Shown: positions 17,745 through 27,769 of the stretch, in pieces
Position numbering within the stretch: position 1 is the first letter of the stretch
Layout: every line of letters starts with the position of its first letter
Assembly: GCF_002631185.1 (NCBI RefSeq)
Contig: NZ_PDNU01000019.1
Coordinates: 1 to 64,000, forward strand
DNA: 64,000 bases
Direction: 5' to 3'
From: Teichococcus rhizosphaerae
GTDB taxonomy: Bacteria; Pseudomonadota; Alphaproteobacteria; Acetobacterales; Acetobacteraceae
Position numbers and translations under genes: made by a program
The notes under the pieces: model-generated
Databases searched by the model: none
What the model was told of the DNA's origin: nothing
What the model saw: the letters and a program-made list of their open reading frames with translations, nothing else

Positions 17745-18827
17745 TCAGGGCTCCGCCAGCCAGGCGGCGCCCACCGCGTCCGCGCCCGAGGGCAGGGCCC
17801 GGGCGGGATCCTCCATCCAGGACAGGATGTCCTCCGCCACACTGTCGCTCACCCCGTCGCGCAGCAGCAGGTGCCAGCCCTCGCCGTAGCGGGCCAGCCG
17901 CGTCTCGGGGCGCATGCCGCGCAGCGCGCCGCGGGTGACGGAAGGCGGCGCCACCCTGTCCTTCGCGCCCTGCAGCACCAGGGTGGGCGGCGCGCAGCAG
18001 CCGGCCAGCCGCGCGGTGGCGCCGTCCATCAGGCCGAGCAGGCCCCAGGCGGCGTCGATGCGCGTGTCCTTGATGGTCAGCGGGTCGCGGCTGAAGCGTC
18101 GCAGCGCGGCGGTGTTGTCGCTGGCGGTGATGCTGCCCGCGCCGGGCGGAAAGGCCAGCGCCGGCAGGCTGTGCGCCAGCAGCCAGAAGGCGCCCTTGGC
18201 CACCGGCCCGATGGCGGCATAGGACCAGAAGGCGGGCGCCATCAGCAGCATCCCGTCCGGCGGCGCGGCGGCGGCGGGACCGGTCACGGCCAGCACCGCG
18301 ACGGCCGCGCCCATGCTCTCGCCCAGCAGGAACAGCGGCAGGCCGGGGTGGCGCTCGCGCAGCAGGCGCAGCGCCGCCGCCGCATCGGCCGCCAGCGTCT
18401 CCTCGCCCGGCCAGAGGGTGCGGTTGGGCGAGGCGCCGAAGCCGCGGTGGTCATAGGCGTAGGTCAGCACGCCGGCCTCGGCGAGCCGCCCGAAGCCGTC
18501 CAGCAGGAAGTTGCCGGCATGGTCGTTGAAGCCGTGCAGCGCCAGCAGCACGGCGCGGGGCGGCAGGCCCGCCGGCGGGTCGCGGCGGTGCAGCTTCAGC
18601 CGCGCGCCGTCGGCCGCCACGATCGCGTCCTCCGCCAGGGCCGGCGACAGCACGGCAGGGCCCGCCGGCACCACGCGCGGCGCGCAGCCCGCGAGCGCCA
18701 GCAGGGCCAGGCCCAGCAGGGCATGGCCCCACAGCGCCCGGCGCAACAAGGCCTGGCCTGGCGAGGCGGGACCCGGAGGCGCGGGGTTGGCGGGGGAGAC
18801 GGCAATCCTGCGCATGCGGTGCGGCAT
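17745..18827 (-). CDS. Alpha/beta hydrolase lipoprotein, monoacylglycerol lipase-like
   Basis: A 360-residue protein. After a long basic N-region, GLALLALAGC forms a lipobox, so the protein is probably anchored by lipidated cysteine. The hydrolase core has the oxyanion segment LALHGFNDHAGNF, the nucleophile elbow FLLGESMGAAVAV (Ser in GESMG), YAYDHRGFGASP, the acid in VLQGAKDRVAP, and His in ARYGEGWHLLLRD. The pattern matches serine-aminopeptidase/monoacylglycerol lipase hydrolases (Hydrolase_4). The start was placed at the ATG 18827 because GGAGGG lies just upstream, though the spacing is short; an ATG at 18815 is an alternative. It is divergent from the zinc-finger gene and polA. Confidence 0.82.
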   Translation of the reverse strand: MPHRMRRIAVSPANPAPPGPASPGQALLRRALWGHALLGLALLALAGCAPRVVPAGPAVLSPALAEDAIVAADGARLKLHRRDPPAGLPPRAVLLALHGFNDHAGNFLLDGFGRLAEAGVLTYAYDHRGFGASPNRTLWPGEETLAADAAAALRLLRERHPGLPLFLLGESMGAAVAVLAVTGPAAAAPPDGMLLMAPAFWSYAAIGPVAKGAFWLLAHSLPALAFPPGAGSITASDNTAALRRFSRDPLTIKDTRIDAAWGLLGLMDGATARLAGCCAPPTLVLQGAKDRVAPPSVTRGALRGMRPETRLARYGEGWHLLLRDGVSDSVAEDILSWMEDPARALPSGADAVGAAWLAEP

Positions 18828-19060
18828 CGCCCTCCGGCATAGCGGGGGCGGCGCCGCCCTGTCCATTCCATCGCCTTCCCCCGCCCCGTTCGCCGCCCGG
18901 CCCAGCGCCCGGCCCTGTCCCCTGGCCCCACTCCACGCTCCGCCTCCCCTGGACCGCCCCCCATGGGCCGCGTCCCTTGGGCCGTCCCTGTCCCGACTGG
19001 CGGGCGGGGCCGCCTGCCCCTATGTTCCGGACGATCTTGGCCAGTGACGGGAACCACCCG

Positions 19061-19285
19061 ATGCGCGATGCGAACCTGACGGGCTACACCCCGAAAGCCA
19101 CCCCCGGCGTGACGCCGGAGGACATCCTGCCCGCCTTCAGCCGGGTCGTCTCCTGCGATGGCGGCGGCGGCGCGCTGGGGCATCCGGCGGTGTCGCTGCG
19201 CATCGAGGCCACGCAGGTCACCTGCCCCTATTGCTCGCGCACCTATGTGCTGCAGGACGGCGCGGGTGGCGACGACCACCACTGA
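19061..19285 (+). CDS. NDUFS6-like zinc-finger domain protein
   Basis: A 74-residue protein. The motif VVSCDGG..LGHPAVSLRIE..VTCPYCSRTYVL supplies Cys, His, Cys and Cys ligands of the small zinc finger found in the mitochondrial complex I subunit NDUFS6 and its alphaproteobacterial relatives. The ATG at 19061 matches the usual short length, but an in-frame ATG at 19022 would add 13 residues. Its last 20 bases overlap the GTG start of polA, so the two are probably translationally linked. A role in respiratory complex I assembly is inferred from the family only; no nuo genes are nearby. Confidence 0.85.
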   Translation: MRDANLTGYTPKATPGVTPEDILPAFSRVVSCDGGGGALGHPAVSLRIEATQVTCPYCSRTYVLQDGAGGDDHH

Positions 19286-22154
19286 GGGGCTGGCGGACGC
19301 CGCCGCCGCCCAAGCCCCCGGCACCACCGGGCCCGCGCCGCACCTGATCCTGGTGGACGGCTCGGGCTACATCTTCCGCGCCTTCCACGCCCTGCCGCCG
19401 ATGACGCGGCCGGACGGGGTGCCGGTGAACGCCGTGTTCGGCTTCACCAACATGCTCGGGCAGTTCCTCACCCGGCATGTCGGCACCCACCTGGCGGTGG
19501 TGTTCGACGCCTCGCGCGTCACCTTCCGCAACGCCATCTACGACCAGTACAAGGCGCACCGGCCCGAGGCCCCGCCCGAGCTGGTGCCGCAGTTCTCCCT
19601 GATCCGCGAGGCCACCGCCGCCTTCGGCGTCGCCTGCATCGAGCTGGACGGCTACGAGGCGGACGACCTGATCGCCGCCTACGCCAAGGCCTTCGAGGGC
19701 ACGGGCGGGCAGGTCACCATCGTCTCCTCCGACAAGGACCTGATGCAGCTCGTCCGCCCCGGCGTGCAGCTGCTCGACCCGATCAAGCAGAAGCCGATCC
19801 GCGAGCCGGAGGTGTTCGAGAAGTTCGGCGTGACGCCGGACAAGGTGGTGGACGTGCAGGCGCTCGCCGGCGACAGCACGGACAACGTGCCCGGCGTGCC
19901 CGGCATCGGCATCAAGACCGCCGCCGCGCTGATCACCGAACATGGCGACCTGGAGGGGCTGCTCGCCGCCGCCCCGCAGATCAGGCAGCCCAAGCGGCGC
20001 GAGGCGCTGATCGCCCATGCCGAGCTGGCCCGCATCAGCAAGAAGCTGGTGACGCTGGACAGCGACGCGCCGCTGCCCGCCCCGGTGGACAGCCTGCTGG
20101 TCCGTGCGCCCGAGCCTGGCCGCCTCGCCGGCTTCCTGCGCGAGCAGGGCTTCCGCTCGATGCTGCACCGGATGGGGCTGGATGGCGACGCGAACGCCGA
20201 CTCGGCGCCCGTCAGCCGCCCGCGCCACGCGCCCGCCTCTGCCACGGGCCTGCCCGAGCCGGCGGCCGCCACCGCCGAGGTCACCCCCGCCGCCGACGCC
20301 GCGCCCTTCGGCCCCTACGAGACGGTGACGGAGGCGGCCGCGCTCGCGCCCTGGATCGCCGCCGCGCGCGAGGCCGGCGTGCTGGCGCTGGACACCGAGA
20401 CGGACAGCCTGGACGCGCTGCACGCCAACCTCGTCGGCATCTCCCTGGCCGTGGCGCCGGGCCGCGCCTGCTACATCCCGCTGCGCCACGGCCCCGCCCA
20501 GGCGGGCGCCGACCTGCTGGAGGAGGCGCCCAAGCCGCCGCCGCAGATGACGCAGGACGAGGCCATCGCCGCGCTGCGCCCGCTGCTGGAGGACCCGTCC
20601 GTCCTCAAGGTGCTGCACAACGCCAAGTACGACCTGGAGGTGCTGTGCCGGGCGGAGAATGGCGGCGTCGCCGTGGCCCCCCTCGATGACACCATGCTGA
20701 TCTCCTACAGCATGGATGCCGGCCGCCACGGCCATGGCATGGACGAGCTTTCGCTGCGCCATCTCGGCCACCGCCCCATTCCCTATGACGAGGTGACGGG
20801 CACTGGCCGCGCGCGCATCCCCTTCGGCCAGGTGGCGCTGGACAAGGCCACCGCCTATGCCGCCGAGGACGCGGACGTGACGCTGCGCCTGTGGCAGGCG
20901 CTGAAGCCCCGGCTGCGGACCGAGCGGGCGCTCGCCCTCTACGAGCAGGTGGAGCGCCGCATGGTGGCCGTGCTGCGCGACATGGAGCTGGCCGGCATCA
21001 AGGTGGACGGCGCGGAGCTGGCCCGCATCGGCGAGGATTTCTCCCAGCGCATGGTGACACTGGAGAAGGAGATCCACGAGCTGGCCGGCAAGCCCTTCAA
21101 TGTCGGCTCGCCGAAGCAGCTCGGCGAGATCCTGTTCGACGAGCAGAAGCTGCCGGGCGGCAAGCGCGGCAAGGCCGGCGCCTGGGGCACCGATGCCGCC
21201 GTGCTGGAGGACCTCGCCGCACGCGGCCACGAGCTGCCGCGCCGGGTGCTGCACTGGCGCCAGCTTTCCAAGCTGAAATCGACCTATGTGGAAGGGCTGG
21301 CGGCGCAGATCGACAAGCGTGACGGCCGGGTCCACACCGACTTCTCCATGGCCCTCACCTCGACGGGGCGGCTTTCCTCCACCGAGCCCAACCTGCAGAA
21401 CATCCCCATCCGCACCGAGGAGGGCGCGCGCATCCGCCGCGCCTTCGTGGCCGAGCCGGGTCATGTGCTGCTGGCGGCCGACTATTCGCAGATCGAGCTG
21501 CGGCTGCTCGCGCACCTGGCCGACGTGCCCTCGCTGCGCGAGGCCTTCGCCAAGGGCGAGGACATCCACAGCCGGACGGCGGCCGACATCTTCCGCCTCG
21601 ACCCGGACAAGGTGGACCGCGAGGCGCGGCGCCGCGCCAAGACCATCAACTTCGGCATCATCTACGGCATGTCGGCCTTCGGGCTGGCGGCACGCCTCGG
21701 CATCGGGCCGGGCGAGGCGCGCGGCATCATCGACGCCTATTTCTCCCAGTATCCCGGCATCCTGGAGGAGATGGAGCGGCTGAAGGCGCAGGCGCGGGAG
21801 ACGGGCTACGTCACCACCCCCTTCGGCCGCAGGCTGTGGATCGACGGCATCCAGGCCCGCGAGCAGGCGCGCCGCGGCAATGCCGAGCGTGCCGCCATCA
21901 ACGCCCCCTTCCAGGGGGGCGCCGCCGAGATCATCAAGCGCGCCATGGTGCGGATGCCGGCGGCGCTGAGGGCGGCGGGGCTCTCGGCGCGGATGCTGCT
22001 GCAGGTGCATGACGAGCTGCTCTTCGAGGTGCCCGAGGCGGAGGTGGAGGCCACCGCCGCATGCGTCCGCGCGGTGATGGAGGGCGTGGCCGAGCTGCGC
22101 GTGCCGCTCAAGGCCGAGATCGGGCATGGCGCCAACTGGGGCGAGGCCCACTGA
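19266..22154 (+). CDS. polA: DNA polymerase I
   Basis: A 962-residue repair and replication polymerase with all three activities. The 5' nuclease domain (from about residue 20) begins LILVDGSGYIFRAFHALPPM. The 3'-5' exonuclease domain retains VLALDTETDSLDAL and the YAAEDADVTLRLW segment, so it looks proofreading-competent. Polymerase motif A is ADYSQIELRLLAHL (Asp about 739), motif B RRRAKTINFGIIYGMSAFGL, and motif C LLQVHDELLFE (Asp about 916). The start is a GTG at 19266, inside the preceding gene, with aggacgg upstream; no ATG exists before the conserved N-terminus. Its length is slightly above the 928 of E. coli. Confidence 0.97.
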   Translation: MATTTTEGLADAAAAQAPGTTGPAPHLILVDGSGYIFRAFHALPPMTRPDGVPVNAVFGFTNMLGQFLTRHVGTHLAVVFDASRVTFRNAIYDQYKAHRPEAPPELVPQFSLIREATAAFGVACIELDGYEADDLIAAYAKAFEGTGGQVTIVSSDKDLMQLVRPGVQLLDPIKQKPIREPEVFEKFGVTPDKVVDVQALAGDSTDNVPGVPGIGIKTAAALITEHGDLEGLLAAAPQIRQPKRREALIAHAELARISKKLVTLDSDAPLPAPVDSLLVRAPEPGRLAGFLREQGFRSMLHRMGLDGDANADSAPVSRPRHAPASATGLPEPAAATAEVTPAADAAPFGPYETVTEAAALAPWIAAAREAGVLALDTETDSLDALHANLVGISLAVAPGRACYIPLRHGPAQAGADLLEEAPKPPPQMTQDEAIAALRPLLEDPSVLKVLHNAKYDLEVLCRAENGGVAVAPLDDTMLISYSMDAGRHGHGMDELSLRHLGHRPIPYDEVTGTGRARIPFGQVALDKATAYAAEDADVTLRLWQALKPRLRTERALALYEQVERRMVAVLRDMELAGIKVDGAELARIGEDFSQRMVTLEKEIHELAGKPFNVGSPKQLGEILFDEQKLPGGKRGKAGAWGTDAAVLEDLAARGHELPRRVLHWRQLSKLKSTYVEGLAAQIDKRDGRVHTDFSMALTSTGRLSSTEPNLQNIPIRTEEGARIRRAFVAEPGHVLLAADYSQIELRLLAHLADVPSLREAFAKGEDIHSRTAADIFRLDPDKVDREARRRAKTINFGIIYGMSAFGLAARLGIGPGEARGIIDAYFSQYPGILEEMERLKAQARETGYVTTPFGRRLWIDGIQAREQARRGNAERAAINAPFQGGAAEIIKRAMVRMPAALRAAGLSARMLLQVHDELLFEVPEAEVEATAACVRAVMEGVAELRVPLKAEIGHGANWGEAH

Positions 22155-22307
22155 GGCCGCGCCTCCTTCCCCGCGCCTCTTCCGGCCCCCTTCCTGCCGG
22201 GCCGGCCGGGGCGCGGCGGGGGGTCTGCCCCGCAGAGCCCGCGGTTGAGCCGGGCGGCACAACGGTCTAAGCCCCGCGCGACGAGACTGCAGGAAGGTTG
22301 GACCGCC

Positions 22308-23885
22308 ATGGCCGACATCGTGACCATCCGCCGCGCCCTGATTTCGGTGCATGACAAGACCGGGCTGCTGGATTTCGCCCGCTTCCTCGCCGGGAAGGGC
22401 GTCGAGATCCTTTCCACCGGCGGCACCGCGCGCCTGCTGCGCGAGAATGGCGTGGCCGTGGTCGATGTCTCCGAGCACACCGGCTTCCCCGAGATCCTGG
22501 ACGGCCGGGTGAAGACGCTGGTGCCGCAGATCCATGGCGGGCTGCTCGGCCGCCGCGCCCTGCCCGAGCATGTGGCGCAGATGGAGAGCCACCGCATCGC
22601 GCCGATCGACCTGCTGGTCTCCAACCTCTATCCCTTCGAGGCCACGGTCGCGAAGGGCGCCTCCCATGAGGAGACGGTGGAGGAGATCGACATCGGCGGC
22701 CCGGCCCTGACCCGCGCGGCGGCCAAGAACCACGAGGACGTCGCCGTCATCACCGCGCCCGAGCAGATGGCCGGGGTGCGGGCCGAGATCGAGGCCCAGG
22801 GCGGCACCAGCCTCGCCACCCGCAAGCGCCTCGCGGCGGCCGCCTTTTCCCGCACCGCCGCCTATGACACCGCCATCTCCACCTGGTTCGCGGAAAGGCT
22901 GGAGCAGGACTTCCCGCCGCGCCTCGCCATGGCCGGCGTGCTGCGCCAGACGCTGCGCTACGGCGAGAACCCGCACCAGCAGGCGGCCTTCTACACGGAC
23001 GGCTCCAACCGCCCCGGCATCGCCACCGCGACGCAGGTGCAGGGCAAGGAACTCTCCTTCAACAACCTGAACGACACCGACGCCGCCTTCGAATGCGTGG
23101 CCGAGTTCGAGCGGCCCGCCATCGTCGTGGTCAAGCACGCCAATCCCTGCGGCGTGTCGGAAGGGGAGAGCCTGGCGCAGGCCTGGGACCTGGCGCTGCG
23201 CTGCGACCCGGTCTCGGCCTTTGGCGGCATCGTCGCCGCCAACCGCACGCTGGATGCCGCCGCCGCCGAGCGCATCTCCGCCATCTTCACCGAGGTGGTG
23301 GTGGCGCCCGACGCGGACGAGGCGGCCCGCGCCATCTTCGCCCGCAAGAAGAACCTGCGCCTGCTGCTGACCGGCGGCCTGCCGGACCCGGCGGCGCCGG
23401 GCCGCGTGCTGCGCTCCGTCGCGGGCGGCTTCCTGGCGCAGTCGCGCGACGCGGGGCGCGTCGCCGAGGCGGCGCTCAAGGTGGTGACGAAGCGCGCGCC
23501 GACGCCGCAGGAGATGGCGGACCTCATCTTCGCCTTCCGCGTGGCCAAGCACGTGAAGTCCAACGCCATCGTCTATGCCAAGGGCGGCTCCACGGTGGGC
23601 ATCGGCGCGGGGCAGATGAGCCGGGTCGATTCGGCGCGCATCGCCGCCTGGAAGTCGGCCGAGGCCGCCAAGGCCGCCGGGCTGGAGGCGCCGCTGGCGC
23701 ATGGCTCCGTGGTCGCGTCCGATGCCTTCTTCCCCTTCGCGGACGGCCTCCAGGCCGCGGCGGCGGCGGGCGCCACGGCGGTGATCCAGCCGGGCGGCTC
23801 GATCCGCGACAACGAGGTGATCGCGGCGGCCGACGAGGCGGGGCTCGCCATGGTGTTCACCGGCATGCGCCACTTCCGGCACTGA
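22308..23885 (+). CDS. purH: Bifunctional AICAR formyltransferase / IMP cyclohydrolase
   Basis: A 525-residue enzyme catalysing the last two steps of de novo IMP synthesis. The N-terminal cyclohydrolase (1-200) has [55 protein letters not shown] and [12 protein letters not shown]. The transformylase has [71 protein letters not shown] and the ending FTGMRHFRH. The ATG at 22308 has AGGAAGG at 22291-22297. It lies about 150 bp after polA in the same direction and ends in a hairpin shared with the convergent M48 gene. Confidence 0.97.
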   Translation: MADIVTIRRALISVHDKTGLLDFARFLAGKGVEILSTGGTARLLRENGVAVVDVSEHTGFPEILDGRVKTLVPQIHGGLLGRRALPEHVAQMESHRIAPIDLLVSNLYPFEATVAKGASHEETVEEIDIGGPALTRAAAKNHEDVAVITAPEQMAGVRAEIEAQGGTSLATRKRLAAAAFSRTAAYDTAISTWFAERLEQDFPPRLAMAGVLRQTLRYGENPHQQAAFYTDGSNRPGIATATQVQGKELSFNNLNDTDAAFECVAEFERPAIVVVKHANPCGVSEGESLAQAWDLALRCDPVSAFGGIVAANRTLDAAAAERISAIFTEVVVAPDADEAARAIFARKKNLRLLLTGGLPDPAAPGRVLRSVAGGFLAQSRDAGRVAEAALKVVTKRAPTPQEMADLIFAFRVAKHVKSNAIVYAKGGSTVGIGAGQMSRVDSARIAAWKSAEAAKAAGLEAPLAHGSVVASDAFFPFADGLQAAAAAGATAVIQPGGSIRDNEVIAAADEAGLAMVFTGMRHFRH

Positions 23886-23892
23886 GGCAAAG

Positions 23893-23920
23893 CCGCGCCG
23901 GGCCCCATGACCTGGCGCGG
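23893..23920. terminator. Candidate bidirectional terminator between purH and the M48 protease gene
   Basis: CCGCGCC (23893-23899) pairs with GGCGCGG (23914-23920), seven bases of stem, with AAAG on the left and TT on the right. It fills the 36-bp gap between the two convergent stop codons. The short A/T tails make termination plausible but weak. Confidence 0.45.
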
Positions 23921-23921
23921 T

Positions 23922-25628
23922 TCAGAGGCCTGGCAGAAGCTGCCGCAGCATGCCGGGCAGCGCGGATGGTTGAGCGGCAGGCAAGGCGGGCGCGGACAGG
24001 CTCGGCAGCGGCGCATGCCTGGCTTGGCTGCGCGCCTGCTCCCTCTCCTGCTCTCTGCGGCTGGCCCGGTAGCAGGCGGTGCCGATGGTCGGGTCTGCCC
24101 TCTCGCATTCCTGCAACGTGGCGGCGAGAGCCACGGTCTGGCGCAGTTGTGCCTGGATGGTTGCGCGTGTCACCAGGAACGGCTCCCGCGTGCCAAAGCG
24201 CCGCTCCCCCTCTTCCAGCGCCGCCAGGGCGGCGGAACCCTGTCCCGAGGTCAGCAGCAGCCGGGCCAGCAATTCATAGGTGCTGGTGGTGGCGTTGGGC
24301 ATGGACCGTGCTCTTTCCGCCTCGCGCAGGGCATGGGTGATCCGCCCCTCCTTCTCGGCGACCTCGGCCGATGCCATGGCCTGCAGCAAGGGGATGCGCC
24401 GCAAAGCCGGGCTGTCGGCCTCCCGCGCCGCCGCCGGAAGGTCGTTCTGGAGCAACGCCCTGGCCATTCTCTCATGGGCCAGCAACGCGTGCTGGTAGGC
24501 CAGAACATCTGCGTACAGGGGCTTGCCCTCGGCGAAGGGAGAGGGGCGGGTCTCGGCATCAACGGCATTGGGCCAGTGGCGTGCCTCATAATCGCGGGCG
24601 CCTTGCTGGCGGAGTTGCAGGGATTCGTAGCGTTCCGTCCAGGGGGCGGCGGCCTGGGCAACCGCTTCCTCGATCTGCGGCGCCAGCAGGCCCGCGGCCT
24701 GGCTGCCCAGAGACTGCCACTGCGAGCCCTTGCCGAGCAGGCCGAGGCTTGCGCCGAGGCCGAAGGCCTGGCTGACCGTGCCACGGAGCTCGGCGGCCCG
24801 CGCCGCGCGGTGCTGCTCGGAGGCGGCGATGTGCCGGAAGAAATCCAACATGCCCTCCGGCGAGTATCCGGCCCGTACGGCAAGGTCCAGGCCGAAGCGA
24901 TCCGCCTCGGCCTCCTGCTCCCGGCTGAAGCGGGCATCGCCTAGGTCGCTGTACATGGCTGCGAGGATCCGCGTGCCGCTGGCGGCCGCGACGATGGTGT
25001 TGCGGTCATTGTCGCGCGTGTTGTCCTGCAGGCGCATGCCGCCTCCCGGCGCCCCGACGACGCGGCTGTTGGCCAGGACCGTGCCGAGCGCCACGGTTTC
25101 CGCCGCGAGAACCAGCGAATCCTGCGCTTGACGGTTGTTCTGCCGGCGCTGTTGCAAATGGCCGAGCAGCACATGGCCCGCTTCATGGCCGAGCAGAAAG
25201 GCCAGCTCATCCTCCGTCTTCGCGGAAGCGAGCGCGCCGAGATCGATGAAGATCTGGTTGCTGGCATGCGCGCGGCCGCCATAATTCAGGTCTGCAACCA
25301 GGAACAGCTCGATTGGCGGGTCAGCCCGGGTGGCGGTCCAGTTTGCCAGCAGGCGGTTCAGGATCGCCTCCATGGCAGGCTGCAACCTTGCGTCGCGTAT
25401 GGCCGGCTGGTTGGCCAGCGGCACCGGCCGTCCATCGGCCCCGCGCGAAGCCTGGACGGCGGCAGGTCTCGCCAGGGCCATGCGCGCCGTCGAGAGGACC
25501 GCCGGATCCTCGCTGGTCCTGATCTCCGGCACAGCGGGCGCGGCGCAGGCGGCCAGCAGGGCGAGCCCGACCACAGGCAGCGGAACCGTGCGGCACAGCC
25601 AGGCAAGAGGTGCCAGCGCCGAGCTCAT
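23922..25628 (-). CDS. M48-family metalloprotease lipoprotein (last gene of CHASE2 operon)
   Basis: A 568-residue zinc protease. Residues 1-28 form a lipoprotein signal (LPVVGLALLAACAAP, lipidated Cys28), so it is probably membrane-tethered in the periplasm. The zinc motif is LLGHEAGHVLLGH (about 145-157), and the third ligand glutamate lies in REQEAEADRFGLDLA. The C-terminal half is alpha-helical with TPR-like pairs (LLTSGQGSAALAALEEGERR, LVTRATIQAQLRQTVALAAT), as in BepA-type proteases that act on outer-membrane assembly. The ATG overlaps the TGA of the upstream SH3-like gene in an ATGA junction, showing translational coupling. Substrate is unknown. Confidence 0.85.
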   Translation of the reverse strand: MSSALAPLAWLCRTVPLPVVGLALLAACAAPAVPEIRTSEDPAVLSTARMALARPAAVQASRGADGRPVPLANQPAIRDARLQPAMEAILNRLLANWTATRADPPIELFLVADLNYGGRAHASNQIFIDLGALASAKTEDELAFLLGHEAGHVLLGHLQQRRQNNRQAQDSLVLAAETVALGTVLANSRVVGAPGGGMRLQDNTRDNDRNTIVAAASGTRILAAMYSDLGDARFSREQEAEADRFGLDLAVRAGYSPEGMLDFFRHIAASEQHRAARAAELRGTVSQAFGLGASLGLLGKGSQWQSLGSQAAGLLAPQIEEAVAQAAAPWTERYESLQLRQQGARDYEARHWPNAVDAETRPSPFAEGKPLYADVLAYQHALLAHERMARALLQNDLPAAAREADSPALRRIPLLQAMASAEVAEKEGRITHALREAERARSMPNATTSTYELLARLLLTSGQGSAALAALEEGERRFGTREPFLVTRATIQAQLRQTVALAATLQECERADPTIGTACYRASRREQEREQARSQARHAPLPSLSAPALPAAQPSALPGMLRQLLPGL

Positions 25629-26041
25629 CGGGTGCAGCGCCTGCCGCCGGCGGAGGAACCGGCCATGCCGGCGGTCTGCTGCTCGCGCGTCGGCAGGGGA
25701 TTGTCGCAAACAATGGCTTCCGGTGCCATCAGATCGCGGTCAAGCAGCCATGTCTCGCTGTTGTTGATCCTGACCTTCAGCCACCGCTTGTTCCGTCCCA
25801 AGCTCTGAAGCGGCGTCTCCCTGCTGGCGCCCAGCTGGCTGGCGGAAAGCGTGTACTGCGTTTCGGGTCGGTCTGGGTCCGTCCTGGCGCGTACCGTACT
25901 GCCGATACTGCCGATGAAGTACTCTGGCTGGATAGGGGGGGCCGGCTGGGCCTGGACCGCCGGAGGCAGGATGGCGAAGCTCAGGGCCAGCAGGACCGCC
26001 TGTCCCAAAGACCCTGCCGGGCCGATGACAACGAGACTCAT
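25625..26041 (-). CDS. Secreted SH3-like protein (middle gene of CHASE2 operon)
   Basis: A 138-residue exported protein. The hydrophobic start GQAVLLALSFAILPPAVQAQ is a Sec signal ending Val-Gln-Ala. The mature part SIGSTVRARTDPDRPETQYT, LQSLGRNKRWLKVRINNSET followed by WLLDRDLM resembles a bacterial SH3 (SH3b) fold, which binds peptidoglycan or protein partners. A C-terminal tail with two cysteines (IVCDN, RRCTR) follows. It lies 48 bp after the CHASE2 gene, and its stop overlaps the protease start. GC content is visibly below the surroundings. SH3b assignment is moderate; the partner is unknown. Confidence 0.65.
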   Translation of the reverse strand: MSLVVIGPAGSLGQAVLLALSFAILPPAVQAQPAPPIQPEYFIGSIGSTVRARTDPDRPETQYTLSASQLGASRETPLQSLGRNKRWLKVRINNSETWLLDRDLMAPEAIVCDNPLPTREQQTAGMAGSSAGGRRCTR

Positions 26042-26089
26042 GAAGATCTCCCTGATGCGAATGGGACCCCAGCGAAGCGCGGCTTCAGC

Positions 26090-27769
26090 CTATCGCCCGG
26101 CGGGTTCCTGCTGGCCCGACGTCGCGCCGGCCTCGGCATCCAGCCAGCCTTCCAGAAACTGTTCCGCCGCCATGCCAAGAGCGAACAGCATCAAAGCAGC
26201 AACATTCTCGTCCCGCAACATTTCGATCCCATACAGCGAAGGTGCTGCGAAAGACAGGAACAGGAAGAACACCCCGGCAATAATCTGCCGGCCCATGATG
26301 CTGCTCAGGCATGCCAGGGCCAGCATGCTGAACTTGATCAGCAAATCTCCGATCCCCGAATCCGGCCGGGCAGGTTTTGGATAGTCCGGCCCCGCACGCA
26401 GCAGCGTGTCCAACGCCGTGGCGTGCAGCAGGACGCCCGGCACGGTCCCGTGCAGGGGAGAGTGGATCCGGTCCGGATGGCTGGCCAATGCCGTGCCGAT
26501 CAGCACGACCCTGCCGCGCAGAAGGCGCTCGAGCAGTTCCGGCCTGTTCGTCGGGGTCAGCAGCATATCGGCCGGGATCAGCGGAAAGGGCAGACAGGCC
26601 GAACGGTCGGAGGCGTGCTCGATGCTGCTGGCCGCCCAGTCCGGCAAGCCGAATTTTTCGCCTATGCTAACCTCATTTCCCAAGGACATGGCCTCGGTCA
26701 AAACGACCCCGAGGCTCTGCCACAGTTTCGAGTCCCAGCGATCCAGCCCCTCTTCCTGCGGATAAAAGGTGCAGGACCAGCGGTCGAGCGCGCGGATATC
26801 CCGTGCAACGGCGGGGGCGGCATTCAGCCGCCAGCGCGGAATCAAATAGGCAGGCTCGCCGGCCTTGTGCAGTTCCCCCAAGAACGCACCCTGCCGGAAA
26901 GGGGCGCACTCGACGGGCGCAGCCTCGTCCTGGCAGGTCACTTCCAAGATGGACAGCGCGGCGGCGGGTCCCATGAAGGAGCGCGAGATCCAGGCGTGGC
27001 TGTGGCTCTGCGTTTTCGAGTCCTGCACCCCTTGGGGAGCCGTACTGTCGGGCAGTCCAGCGGCATCATGCCTGGAAGGCTCAGGAACTGGCGGGGCCTT
27101 TGCAACCGGGATGTGGCGCCCGGAGACATGGCGTTCGACCAGCGCGTAGCTACGCCGGTCCTTTTCATGCACATTCTGATTGATGAAAGTCGTTCTGGCT
27201 TCGGCCTCCTGCAGGCTGCCCGCCAGGGCTGTGGGACAGAGAGTGAAAGGCGCCTGAGTTTTCAGGCAGTCCATAGGACGTCGAAAATTCTTGTCGGAGA
27301 GCTTGCTGAACGCCCACTGGCTCTGATCGGCAAGCAGGAGTCTGGGCAGGCCGGCCTCGGGTTTGTTGCTGTCTTCGATCAACCGGCGCAGCGGCGGGCT
27401 GCCATGGTCGATCACTGGCCGTTCTTCGCCCAGCACGACATCAAGGAATACGGTTCGGGGAGCCCTTTGGTTCACGCTGTCGATCAAGGCGGACCAGAAG
27501 CCGAAGCTCGGCGGCCAGGTCTCGTCCAGGGCGCGCAGGCTCCTTTCGTTCACCATCACCACAGCCACAGCTTCCGAGGCGACCGGAGGATGCCAGATGG
27601 CATTCAGCCGAGCCTCGATACGATGAGAAGCAGCCTGAGTCAGGGCTGAAAAGCCGAAAGGATCCAGATAGGCGCCCATCATGAGAAAAGCGCCGAGGAC
27701 AAGGGTGCGGCAGACCTTGCGCCACACACCCCCATCGCCTGGCAACAAGATGCGAAATGCGAGTCTCAT
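26090..27769 (-). CDS. CHASE2 sensor-domain membrane protein without an output domain (first gene of operon)
   Basis: A 559-residue protein with CHASE2 architecture: one N-terminal helix (VCRTLVLGAFLMMGAYL), a large extracytoplasmic domain, and three closely spaced C-terminal helices (LLIKFSMLALACLSSIMG, IIAGVFFLFLSFAAPSLYG, NVAALMLFALGMAAEQFL). CHASE2 marks include SFGFWSALIDSVNQRAPRTV, FLDVVLGEERP and RVVLIGTALASHPDRIHSPL followed by HGTVPGVLLHATALDTLL. CHASE2 normally feeds a cyclase, kinase or GGDEF domain; here only about 20 residues follow the last helix. The ATG at 27769 was chosen over a TTG at 27781; neither has a clear ribosome site. GC is lower than in flanking genes, suggesting transfer. 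It probably senses an envelope signal. Confidence 0.8.
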   Translation of the reverse strand: MRLAFRILLPGDGGVWRKVCRTLVLGAFLMMGAYLDPFGFSALTQAASHRIEARLNAIWHPPVASEAVAVVMVNERSLRALDETWPPSFGFWSALIDSVNQRAPRTVFLDVVLGEERPVIDHGSPPLRRLIEDSNKPEAGLPRLLLADQSQWAFSKLSDKNFRRPMDCLKTQAPFTLCPTALAGSLQEAEARTTFINQNVHEKDRRSYALVERHVSGRHIPVAKAPPVPEPSRHDAAGLPDSTAPQGVQDSKTQSHSHAWISRSFMGPAAALSILEVTCQDEAAPVECAPFRQGAFLGELHKAGEPAYLIPRWRLNAAPAVARDIRALDRWSCTFYPQEEGLDRWDSKLWQSLGVVLTEAMSLGNEVSIGEKFGLPDWAASSIEHASDRSACLPFPLIPADMLLTPTNRPELLERLLRGRVVLIGTALASHPDRIHSPLHGTVPGVLLHATALDTLLRAGPDYPKPARPDSGIGDLLIKFSMLALACLSSIMGRQIIAGVFFLFLSFAAPSLYGIEMLRDENVAALMLFALGMAAEQFLEGWLDAEAGATSGQQEPAGR

